The position numbers and the translations under genes were made by a program. Under the pieces are notes generated by a model that ran no database searches, was not told where the DNA came from, and was given only the letters and a program-made list of their open reading frames with translations. DNA of 7,496 bases, taken from the NCBI GenBank assembly GCA_016786965.1, contig JAEUVL010000790.1, forward strand, positions 1 through 7,496, written 5' to 3'. Position 1 is the first letter of the stretch. Each line of letters begins with the position of its first letter. This DNA is from Chitinophagaceae bacterium. Lineage in GTDB: Bacteria; Bacteroidota; Bacteroidia; Chitinophagales; Chitinophagaceae. Below, one piece after another: positions 1 through 5,988 of the stretch.

Positions 1-624
1 GTTTCGTTCAACCGTTTCAGCAGCAAATGGGGAGTGGACTTCAGCAATTTCCGGCGCAATGGTAAATCATTACTTACCTATGGCTTTGAAAGCAGCAAGG
101 CCAATGAATGGACGATGAAATGGCGCTGGAACATCAGCCGGGCCATCTCCCTTACCCTCAATGGTAAGAAAGGAGTGAATGGTTTATACACGCCGCAGTT
201 TGCCAACAGGAACTACGAACTGTCCGTCTATAACCTGGAACCCTTCTTTGTTTTTATCCGGGGAACTGCTTTTCGCCTGGTCACCAGTTATAAATTTGAA
301 ACAAAGAAGAACCTGCCGCTCTATGGCCCGGAAAAATCCACTTCCAATTCCATCTTTGTGGAGTCCAAGTATAATATCCTGCAAAACAGTTCTGTTACCG
401 GCAAGTTTACCTTCAACAATATCAGCTACAATGCGGTGGCCAATACCACGGTCAGCTATATCATGCTCGATGGATTATTACCCGGCAAGAATTTCCTCTG
501 GTCGCTCGGGCTGAGCAAACGATTAGTGAATAACCTCGAACTCAACTTCCAGTACGATGGCCGCAAGGCCGGCACCGCCCGCACCGTACACCTGGGCCGG
601 GCCGGATTGACGGCGCTGTTTTGA
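1..624 (+). CDS. C-terminal part of an outer-membrane beta-barrel-like protein (5' end outside window)
   Basis: The reading frame is open from base 1 and ends at TGA 622-624, giving 207 residues of a longer protein; an internal GTG at 34 is not needed as a start. The visible part has short alternating hydrophobic/polar stretches separated by Gly/Asn turns, many aromatic residues, and a final strand ending in Leu-Phe. A terminal Phe is typical of outer-membrane barrel proteins. There is no T9SS C-terminal domain, transmembrane helix or recognisable enzyme motif. The last 30 residues (Asn-Leu-Glu-Leu-Asn-Phe-Gln-Tyr, then an Arg-Lys-Ala-Gly-Thr-Ala-Arg segment) resemble the ends of large Bacteroidota surface/outer-membrane proteins as I remember them, but I cannot name the family. 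It faces the minus-strand operon convergently. No terminator lies directly after the stop; the heptamer array starts about 20 bp later. The coding call is secure; the barrel assignment is inferred from composition. Confidence 0.75.
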   Translation, partial: VSFNRFSSKWGVDFSNFRRNGKSLLTYGFESSKANEWTMKWRWNISRAISLTLNGKKGVNGLYTPQFANRNYELSVYNLEPFFVFIRGTAFRLVTSYKFETKKNLPLYGPEKSTSNSIFVESKYNILQNSSVTGKFTFNNISYNAVANTTVSYIMLDGLLPGKNFLWSLGLSKRLVNNLELNFQYDGRKAGTARTVHLGRAGLTALF

Positions 625-643
625 TACGGCGAGGGGGAAATTT

Positions 644-699
644 CCAATTTCCAATAAGCAATAAACAATAGGCAATAGGCAATGGGCAGTTTTCCCCGT
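644..699. repeat. Degenerate heptanucleotide tandem array, in phase with the following 21-bp array
   Basis: Read in steps of seven from 644, the bases form related heptamers: CCAATTT, CCAATAA, GCAATAA, ACAATAG, GCAATAG, GCAATGG. These are followed by GCAGTTT and TCCCCGT, which already look like two thirds of the downstream 21-bp unit. The step of seven continues without a slip into the 21-bp array: 700 is exactly eight heptamers after 644. The array begins about 20 bp after the stop of the upstream gene. Short heptamer arrays of this kind resemble the STRR sequences of cyanobacteria in form; their function is unknown. Confidence 0.8.
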
Positions 700-970
700 G
701 CAGCCGGGAGATTTCCTCGTGCAGTCGGGAGTTTTCTTCGTGCAGTCAGGAGTTTTCTCCGTGCAGCCGGGAGTTTTCTCCGTGCAGCCGGGAGTTTTAT
801 GCGTGCAGCCGGGAGTTTTCTCCGTGCAGCCGGGAGTTTTATGCGTGCAGTCAGGAGTTTTCTCCGTGCAGCCGGGAGTTTTATGCGTGCAGTCAGGAGT
901 TTTCTCCGTGCAGTCAGGAGTTTTCTCCGTGCAGTCGGGAGATTTCTCCGTGCAGTCAGGAGTTTTCTCC
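698..970. repeat. 13-copy 21-bp tandem repeat (minisatellite)
   Basis: Thirteen contiguous units of exactly 21 bp run from 698 to 970 without any indel. Each unit consists of three heptamers: GCAGYCR, GGAGWTT and a third that is usually TCTCCGT or TATGCGT. Variation is confined to a few positions: CCG/TCG/TCA in the first heptamer, T/A in the second, and CTCC versus ATGC in the third. Units 5, 7 and 9 carry the ATGC variant and alternate with CTCC units. Units 7-8 (824-865) and 9-10 (866-907) are identical 42-bp dimers, which points to recent duplication of dimers. Because 21 is a multiple of three, five of six frames stay open across the array, so open frames here are not evidence of a gene. 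No direct-repeat/spacer arrangement is present, so it is not CRISPR. Confidence 0.95.
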
Positions 971-1255
971 TTCCTTGTTTTCAATGTAGCCGATCTAATT
1001 TACCGGGTAAGCAATCTGGGTTTGTTTATAGAAATGTGCTGACCCCTAGTAAAACAACCCTTCACAAACGGGAGTAAAAACGTTTGCGCAAAAGGGATCA
1101 AAATTGAACAGGATGGAACTTTTGTAAGACAGTTAAAGTTGGAATGATAATATGGCTGTTCAACTTTTGTAATTTATACCTGCTGCGGTCCTTACCTGAA
1201 CCTTTTCAAATGCGCAGTCGAATGTAAAGTCCTAACTTCTAATCTTCAGCTAAAT
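971..1255. other. Non-coding remainder of the convergent intergenic region
   Basis: About 285 bp between the 21-bp array and the terminator hold no convincing reading frame and no tRNA- or rRNA-like sequence. Visible structure is limited. A 6-bp inverted repeat CAAACG/CGTTTG lies at 1065-1070 and 1081-1086. An 11-of-12 inverted repeat lies at 1100-1111 and 1156-1167. An 11-bp direct repeat AACTTTTGTAA lies at 1117-1127 and 1162-1172. Since the genes on both sides converge on this region, no promoter is expected for them. A small RNA cannot be excluded but there is no positive evidence for one. Confidence 0.6.
1100..1172. repeat. Overlapping inverted and direct repeats, possible stem-loop
   Basis: The arms 1100-1111 and 1156-1167 are complementary at 11 of 12 positions, including the perfect core TTGAACAG/CTGTTCAA, with a 44-nt loop. 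Within the structure AACTTTTGTAA occurs at 1117-1127 and again at 1162-1172. AAAGTTG at 1135-1141 can pair with either neighbouring copy of AACTTT. The arms are far apart, there is no T-run, and no gene lies immediately downstream on either strand, so the role is unclear. Confidence 0.4.
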
Positions 1256-1284
1256 AAAACAGCCGCAGTATTTGCGGCTGTTTT
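1256..1284 (-). terminator. Rho-independent-type terminator, possibly bidirectional
   Basis: A perfect 12-bp stem (1256-1267 with 1273-1284) with a 5-nt loop lies six bases beyond the stop codon of the TPR gene. The GC core is CAGCCGCA/TGCGGCTG and the outer pairs are A-T. Read on the minus strand, the core is followed by TTTTATTTA, a good U-tract for ending the minus-strand operon. On the plus strand the stem is followed by TTTTGTTGG, a weaker tract that could also stop transcription arriving from the upstream plus-strand gene. Confidence 0.85.
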
Positions 1285-1289
1285 GTTGG

Positions 1290-2183
1290 TCAAAGCTCTT
1301 TCAGTTTCAGCCGGGCATCTTCGGCGTCTTCCTCGTTGCCATGTAATATTATTTTTTCGAGATAGATCTTTCTGTTTGCTTTATCTCCTTTGCGTTTATA
1401 TATCTCTGCAATATTGTTGAGTACTATAATGTCTTTGGGATTTATTTTCTCGGCTTTTAACAGGAATGGTAAAGCCTTATCATAGTCGCCATTGATCAAA
1501 TAGGTGAGTGCTGTATTGGCCAGGCTTTCTACATGGTCAGGATGATATTTCAATACTGTTTCTGCGATCTCACGCATCAACGGCAGCAGGTTATCATCTT
1601 CTGTATTGTACAGGGTGCCGATATAATTTTGCAGGGAGGATAAGAAAAATTCCTTTGCATCTTCCAGGGGTTTGCCTTCTTTCCACAGCCATTTATAGTT
1701 GATCGTTTGGGCATACTCAATGATCTTTACAATTTCTGTGGTAAAAGACCGGAAATCTTCAGCCTCGCCATACATATATACTTTGCCAAACCGCATATCC
1801 AGCCGGGTGGGATACAAAGCAATGCCCTGGTCAATATGATCAAACCCTTTTTGCAAAAGGACCGGGTCGTACATAAGAGAAGGATTCAGGAAGCCAGCCG
1901 TTTTGCCAGCAGAATCCGTGAGGATAAAGCTTTCCTTGTTCTTACTGTCTTTTTCAAGTGCAATGACTTCTTTCCGGCTTTTGCGGGCATAGTAGTTGAA
2001 CCAGGCAATAAATAATTCCGGGTCTTTGGGATTGTCAGAAGACCACTCAGTCAATAATGCCAGTTGCCTGGTGGTGTCATTGTTTTGCAACAGCACTGAA
2101 AAACGGGATGGATACTCCTGGGAGTAAACCACTCCGGAAAAGAGATACACTGCGATTCCAAGAATGAGATTTTTTATCTTCAT
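1290..2183 (-). CDS. Secreted tetratricopeptide-repeat protein
   Basis: A 297-residue protein starting at ATG 2183 and ending at TGA 1290. Residues 1-21 form a Sec signal peptide: Lys-rich start, hydrophobic core, predicted cleavage before Gln22. It should therefore work in the periplasm or outside the cell. The middle (about 30-200) is helical-looking and unassigned. Residues 218-251 and 252-285 match the TPR pattern, each a pair of helices with the usual small residues and an Asn-Pro-Lys end on the first. TPRs scaffold protein-protein contacts; the partner is unknown. It is the last gene of the probable operon, 38 bp after the crystallin-domain gene and just before the strong terminator. 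The leader has no Shine-Dalgarno motif, as is common in Bacteroidota. Coding and export are clear; the TPR call is good, the biological role is unknown. Confidence 0.85.
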   Translation of the reverse strand: MKIKNLILGIAVYLFSGVVYSQEYPSRFSVLLQNNDTTRQLALLTEWSSDNPKDPELFIAWFNYYARKSRKEVIALEKDSKNKESFILTDSAGKTAGFLNPSLMYDPVLLQKGFDHIDQGIALYPTRLDMRFGKVYMYGEAEDFRSFTTEIVKIIEYAQTINYKWLWKEGKPLEDAKEFFLSSLQNYIGTLYNTEDDNLLPLMREIAETVLKYHPDHVESLANTALTYLINGDYDKALPFLLKAEKINPKDIIVLNNIAEIYKRKGDKANRKIYLEKIILHGNEEDAEDARLKLKEL

Positions 2184-2221
2184 GGTATTACTGTCTTACA
2201 AACGGGCCTTATTATTTATGC

Positions 2222-3442
2222 TTAATCCCGGAACACTTTTATAGAAGAGGTCCTGTCATTCCACCCGGAAATGGTAAACCCGCTTTTCGACTCGTTCACG
2301 GTATAGCTCTTACCGCCAAAGTTTTCAAACTCATACAATACTACCCGGTAGCCGGGTGGTACCTGCAAAGAACTTAATGCATTATCCGGGAAGCCGGATG
2401 CCTGCGCCATTGTACTGTAGGTGCCGGGCAGCAGGTAAGCTGATTGCCCTTTATAATATCCATCAGAATAAATGATCACATTTTCGGCAGGAGGATTATT
2501 GCCACCGCCTCCGCCACCCCAGTTGCCCCGCCTTTCTTCTACCACGATGGAGCCGATCTTGTTCTTCATATTATAATCCATACAACTGATGCTTTCTGTT
2601 ACTGTTGTGGATTGGCCGTACAGGTTATCATTATTGATAAACACTTTTACCCGCAGGTTAGAAGGTATCTGTACGGATGATATATTGTATTTGAATAAAC
2701 CCAGTTTGTTGCCGTCATAATAACCAGGCATCAGCCGGATGGCATTGCCTTCATAACTGCATTCTGTATAAAAAGAAGCATAACTGTTGGTGCCGGACCC
2801 ACCACCGGGATTGCCACCACCAATACCACCGCCTCCGGAATAATATTCAATCGTTACTGATCCTACTTTGTCATTCTGCCCATCAGGTAAATAACTCTGG
2901 CTGGCATCATACACGGCAGAATAACCTGAGTTGTTTTCATTATTGATATACAATTTCACCCGCAGGTTTCCATTGATCTTGAAGGAAGAGATATTATATT
3001 TTAATGCCCCCAGTTGTGAACCGGAATAAATACCCGGTCGCAGGCTTTGTGAGTACCCTTTGTTATAAGTATCATTGTAAAAGGTCACATAATCGCTCTG
3101 TCCATAACCGCCGCCACCGGGGTTGTAAGTGCTTTCCACCACAATAGAGGAGGCCATATCATTCCAGGCGGCATCCAGGCAGGCCACATTGGAGGTAAAG
3201 GTTTGTGATTTGCCACGGTAGTTGTCATCCTCATAAATGGTCACTTTAAAACCATACGGTATCTGGATGCTGGAAAGCCGGTCGTTGCCGATCTTCATTT
3301 GATAGCCGTTATAAGTACCAGCGAGCAGGGTGTAGCTTTTGCCGCTATAATTACAGTCTTCGTGTAGCGTTACATACGATTGTGCAAAAGCCCCTGAGCA
3401 TAAGAATATAAGGACAAGACTTAAATTGATTATTCTTTTCAT
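2222..3442 (-). CDS. Secreted protein with four beta/gamma-crystallin domains
   Basis: A 406-residue protein, ATG at 3442, TAA at 2222. Residues 1-20 are a Sec signal peptide cut before Gln21. Four domains follow at about 23-103, 118-200, 221-303 and 322-404, each with two Greek-key halves. They are joined by Gly/Asn/Pro-rich linkers (104-117, 201-220, 304-321). Microbial beta/gamma-crystallins bind Ca2+ through two N/D-N/D-x-x-S/T-S motifs per domain. Domain 1 has both (NDRLSS 53-58, NDMASS 94-99), as does domain 4 (DNALSS 353-358, NDRTSS 395-400). Domains 2 and 3 have degraded versions (KYNISS 148-153 and 251-256; NDKVGS 190-195; KNKIGS 293-298). Cys pairs 30/88 and 228/287 sit at equivalent positions of domains 1 and 3 and could form disulfides. 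The protein lies third in the operon, 54 bp after the dehydrogenase small subunit. A role as a Ca2+-stabilised surface or matrix protein is inference. No T9SS sorting domain is visible. Confidence 0.9.
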   Translation of the reverse strand: MKRIINLSLVLIFLCSGAFAQSYVTLHEDCNYSGKSYTLLAGTYNGYQMKIGNDRLSSIQIPYGFKVTIYEDDNYRGKSQTFTSNVACLDAAWNDMASSIVVESTYNPGGGGYGQSDYVTFYNDTYNKGYSQSLRPGIYSGSQLGALKYNISSFKINGNLRVKLYINNENNSGYSAVYDASQSYLPDGQNDKVGSVTIEYYSGGGGIGGGNPGGGSGTNSYASFYTECSYEGNAIRLMPGYYDGNKLGLFKYNISSVQIPSNLRVKVFINNDNLYGQSTTVTESISCMDYNMKNKIGSIVVEERRGNWGGGGGGNNPPAENVIIYSDGYYKGQSAYLLPGTYSTMAQASGFPDNALSSLQVPPGYRVVLYEFENFGGKSYTVNESKSGFTISGWNDRTSSIKVFRD

Positions 3443-3496
3443 GTCAATAAAGTTTACTTTTTATACCAGGAGGAAGTTACTAAATACTTTCCTGTA

Positions 3497-4174
3497 TTAT
3501 GCTGATGGCTTACTGTCAAAGCTCACACACTCTTTTAGCTCTTTCTCGGTGTAGGCCAGTTTATATTGCGCCAGCACTTCTGCCGGCACACCGTTCCACT
3601 GGGTGGGTTTGTTGCCCTGGTAGCCAATATCTTTCACCCCGATCTCTGACGTATAGAAGCCGGTAGCGGTGAGGTCCCGCATCAGGCTGAAGAATTTAAC
3701 GCCCTGGGTCATCTCGGGTTTGGCCTTTTTAGGATAGGCTATCTGGTCCACCATTTCAATCTGTTGCGCTGCCGTACATTCTTTGAAGGTCTTCTCATAT
3801 TTTTTCAGGCATTGCATGTCCAGCCACCGCAATCCGCCTTTCAATGGAATTTGGTGGGAAGGCATATCATGCACGATAAACTCAATGAACTCCGGTACTT
3901 TGGCATCGCTGGCGCTGCCGCTTATCTCATCTTTGGGGATGATGATGTCTGCCAGCAGGGTGATGGTTGCAAATTCATGGTCGGTAAAGAATTTCTCTTC
4001 CGCCAGCAACTTCTTTTCGTACAGCAGCTCGTCCGGGTTGCGGTCGAGGGTGAATACTGGTTCAGCAGCATTAGCGGCAGTAGTTTTCTTATCATCGGTT
4101 TTACAACCGGCAATGGCAATCGGTGCAGCTACTGCGCCGGTTACGATTAGTTTTAATGATTTTCTTCTGTCCAT
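3497..4174 (-). CDS. Gluconate 2-dehydrogenase subunit 3 family protein, predicted Tat lipoprotein
   Basis: A 225-residue small subunit of a membrane-tethered GMC dehydrogenase, ATG at 4174, TAA at 3497. The N-terminus carries a twin-arginine motif (DRRKSLK, residues 2-8), a hydrophobic core, and a lipobox IAGC with lipidated Cys24. The family region spans about 61-215: a helix with FFTDHEFATITLLADIIIP (62-80), then the Ala/Val/Pro-Glu-Phe-Ile segment near 90-100, GLRWLD 114-119, and a GFYTSEIGVKDIGYQGN segment (172-188) typical of this family. The subunit probably chaperones and exports the FAD subunit encoded 65 bp upstream through Tat and anchors it. Residues after Cys24 read Lys-Thr-Asp-Asp-Lys, similar to the Bacteroidota lipoprotein export signal (Lys followed by acidic residues), so surface exposure is possible. 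There is no heme motif, so it is not the cytochrome subunit. Family assignment is confident; the substrate is unknown. Confidence 0.92.
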   Translation of the reverse strand: MDRRKSLKLIVTGAVAAPIAIAGCKTDDKKTTAANAAEPVFTLDRNPDELLYEKKLLAEEKFFTDHEFATITLLADIIIPKDEISGSASDAKVPEFIEFIVHDMPSHQIPLKGGLRWLDMQCLKKYEKTFKECTAAQQIEMVDQIAYPKKAKPEMTQGVKFFSLMRDLTATGFYTSEIGVKDIGYQGNKPTQWNGVPAEVLAQYKLAYTEKELKECVSFDSKPSA

Positions 4175-4188
4175 ATAATTAGTTTAGA

Positions 4189-4244
4189 TGATAGTTGATA
4201 TCTGATAACTGTCATCTTTCAACTATCAGTTATCATCTTTTAAA
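4189..4244. repeat. Heptanucleotide-periodic array with alternative stem-loops between the two dehydrogenase genes
   Basis: Eight successive heptamers fill most of the gap: TGATAGT, TGATATC, TGATAAC, TGTCATC, TTTCAAC, TATCAGT, TATCATC, TTTTAAA. The last one contains the stop codon of the oxidoreductase gene (4240-4242). The right half is largely the reverse complement of the left half, so several stems compete: 4189-4198 with 4219-4228 (10 of 10), 4203-4211 with 4227-4235 (9 of 9), and 4186-4196 with 4207-4217 (10 of 11). The first two are interleaved, which permits a pseudoknot-like or switching arrangement. It may modulate the ratio of the two subunits or simply be an intergenic repeat. Confidence 0.75.
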
Positions 4245-5988
4245 GGTTTTGCTTCTTCATCTCTTCTACAATATACTCTGATGCCCGCATGCTTAAGGCC
4301 AGTATCGTCCAGGTGATGTTTTTATCAGCCTGGCTTACAAACTGTCCTCCATCCACACAAAACAGGTTCTTACAATCGTGTGCCTGGCTCCATTTGTTCA
4401 GGGCCGATCTTTTTGGATCATTACCCATCCGTACAGTTCCGGCCTCATGAATGATCTCACCCGGCTTGGCTAAGCCCCATTGATTCTTTTCATTATCATC
4501 TCCACCCCAGGTAATGACGGCGCCCATTTTGTACATCACTTCTTTAAAAGTCTCCTTCATGTGTTTAGCCTGGTTTATCTCATGGTCGGTCCATTTTACA
4601 TTGAATTTTAATACCGGTATACCATACTTGTCCACCATATTCGGATCGATAGCACAATAGTTACTTTCTATCGGTATCGCTTCTCCGCGGCCTGCCATAC
4701 CCACTCCGCATCCATAAAAGAAACGGTAATCCTCTTTCAGCGAAGCGCCATAACCGCCCCCTTCTTTTTGCTTACCATGCACCGCATATTTACCATTCAG
4801 GTTTTCTATACCCCAGCTAAAGCCATAGGAGGGTTGGCTCATACCACCCCAATATTCTATATGATAACCTCTGGGGAAATCCAGTTTTTTATTGTCCAGC
4901 CACCAGGGAGAATAAATATGCAAGCCTCCCACACCATCTTCATTATATCTCTTGCGGTCAAACAACTGTGGTAGTATACCACCCATGGCCGCACCGGTGG
5001 AATCATGCAGGTATTTTCCCACCACATCGCTGCTGTTGGACAATCCGTTTGGATGGCGTTGTGATTTTGAGTTCAGCATCAGCCTGGCGCTTTCGCAGGC
5101 ACTGGCGGCCAGTATCACCACCCGGCCTTCCACCTGGTATTCCATCATATCATCCTTGCTGATATACGAAACACCTGTTGCCAGGCCTTCGGTATTCGTC
5201 AGCACTTCTCTTGCCATAGCATTGGCCACCACATCCACATTACCGGTCTTCATGGCCGGGTAGATCAGTACGTTGGGAGAGGAGAAATCGGCCTTGGCCA
5301 TGCTGCAGTTGCGGTTGCACTGTCCGCAGAAGAAACAGGCGCCCCTGTCGGCATCGTTCTGAATAGGTTCTGTCAAAATAGACAGCCGGGAAGGGATCAC
5401 TTTTACACCTGCCTGCGTGGCAGCGTTCTTTATAAATAACTCATGCAGCCGGGGCTTTGGTGGTTTTAAGAAAATACCATCGGGATCATTTTCCAGTCCT
5501 TCATTGGTACCGAAAATACCGATCAGTTTATCCACCCGGTCATAGTAGGGTTTGATGTCTTCATAACCGATAGGCCAGTCCTCTCCGAGGCCATCAATAC
5601 TTCTTCGCTTAAAATCCTTGGGGCCAAACCGGAGGGAGATGCGCCCCCAGTGATTGGTACGTCCGCCCAGCATACGGGCCCGCCACCACATCCAGTCGGT
5701 ACCTGTTTCTTTGGTAAAGGGTTCGCCTTCCACCGACCAGCCGCCATAGCAGGCATCAAAATCTCCAAAGGGCCTTATCTTGGTACTGGCGCCCCTCCGC
5801 GGCGATTCCCAGGGATTTTTTAACTGTGTAATGTTTTTTTGGGGGTCGTACATATAACCCGCTTCGATGATGCAAACTTTTAGACCGGCCTTGGCAAGCA
5901 TATAAGCGGCCATACCGCCGCCAGCTCCAGAGCCAACGATCACGGCATCGTATTTTTTACTGTTTTTCTTGATCTGGATGTCTCCCAT
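4240..5988 (-). CDS. GMC-family FAD-dependent oxidoreductase (dehydrogenase large subunit)
   Basis: A 582-residue flavoprotein of the glucose-methanol-choline family, ATG at 5988, TAA at 4240, near usual length. The FAD-binding Rossmann start is at 13-44: GSGAGGG 19-25 (Gly19/21/24) and Glu42 for the ribose. GGRTNHWGR (108-116) is the second conserved FAD motif; His113-Trp114 align by eye with the His-Trp where pyranose 2-oxidase carries covalent FAD. A CxxCxxCxxxC motif (Cys218, 221, 224, 228) falls in the region where bacterial FAD-glucose dehydrogenases hold an Fe-S cluster. The C-terminal catalytic region has HEAGTVRMG (His514) and KNITWTILALS (Asn557), the expected His/Asn pair. It oxidises a hydroxyl, probably of a sugar or polyol; the acceptor is unlikely to be oxygen. 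It has no signal peptide and probably leaves the cell with the Tat lipoprotein encoded next. It is the first gene of the operon. Confidence 0.93.
   Translation of the reverse strand: MGDIQIKKNSKKYDAVIVGSGAGGGMAAYMLAKAGLKVCIIEAGYMYDPQKNITQLKNPWESPRRGASTKIRPFGDFDACYGGWSVEGEPFTKETGTDWMWWRARMLGGRTNHWGRISLRFGPKDFKRRSIDGLGEDWPIGYEDIKPYYDRVDKLIGIFGTNEGLENDPDGIFLKPPKPRLHELFIKNAATQAGVKVIPSRLSILTEPIQNDADRGACFFCGQCNRNCSMAKADFSSPNVLIYPAMKTGNVDVVANAMAREVLTNTEGLATGVSYISKDDMMEYQVEGRVVILAASACESARLMLNSKSQRHPNGLSNSSDVVGKYLHDSTGAAMGGILPQLFDRKRYNEDGVGGLHIYSPWWLDNKKLDFPRGYHIEYWGGMSQPSYGFSWGIENLNGKYAVHGKQKEGGGYGASLKEDYRFFYGCGVGMAGRGEAIPIESNYCAIDPNMVDKYGIPVLKFNVKWTDHEINQAKHMKETFKEVMYKMGAVITWGGDDNEKNQWGLAKPGEIIHEAGTVRMGNDPKRSALNKWSQAHDCKNLFCVDGGQFVSQADKNITWTILALSMRASEYIVEEMKKQNL

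Noticed and set aside
698..970. CRISPR array
   Set aside because: Units are contiguous 21-mers without unique spacers, and no cas genes are nearby.
523..984. Minus-strand open frame with Cys-containing heptapeptide repeats as a gene
   Set aside because: It begins at TTG, overlaps the end of a clear plus-strand gene, and is open only because the repeat unit is 21 bp; several other frames are open for the same reason.
682..1077. Plus-strand repeat-coded proteins (from ATG 682 and GTG 698)
   Set aside because: They consist of the translated tandem repeat plus a short non-repeat tail, with no signal peptide, leader motif or domain; explained by the 21-bp period.
1121..2202. 13-bp sequence TTTGTAAGACAGT at 1121-1133 (+) and 2190-2202 (-), flanking the TPR gene in opposite orientation
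   Set aside because: About one such exact match is expected by chance in a 7.5-kb window when both strands are compared, and there are no further signs of a mobile element such as a transposase or target duplication.
3443..3496. Weak hairpin (AGGAAGTTA / TACTTTCCT) as a terminator between the small subunit and the crystallin gene
   Set aside because: The stem needs a bulge, is AT-rich and lacks a following T-run on the minus strand.
5523..5768. Second minus-strand open frame inside the GMC gene
   Set aside because: Out-of-frame shadow of the oxidoreductase coding sequence.
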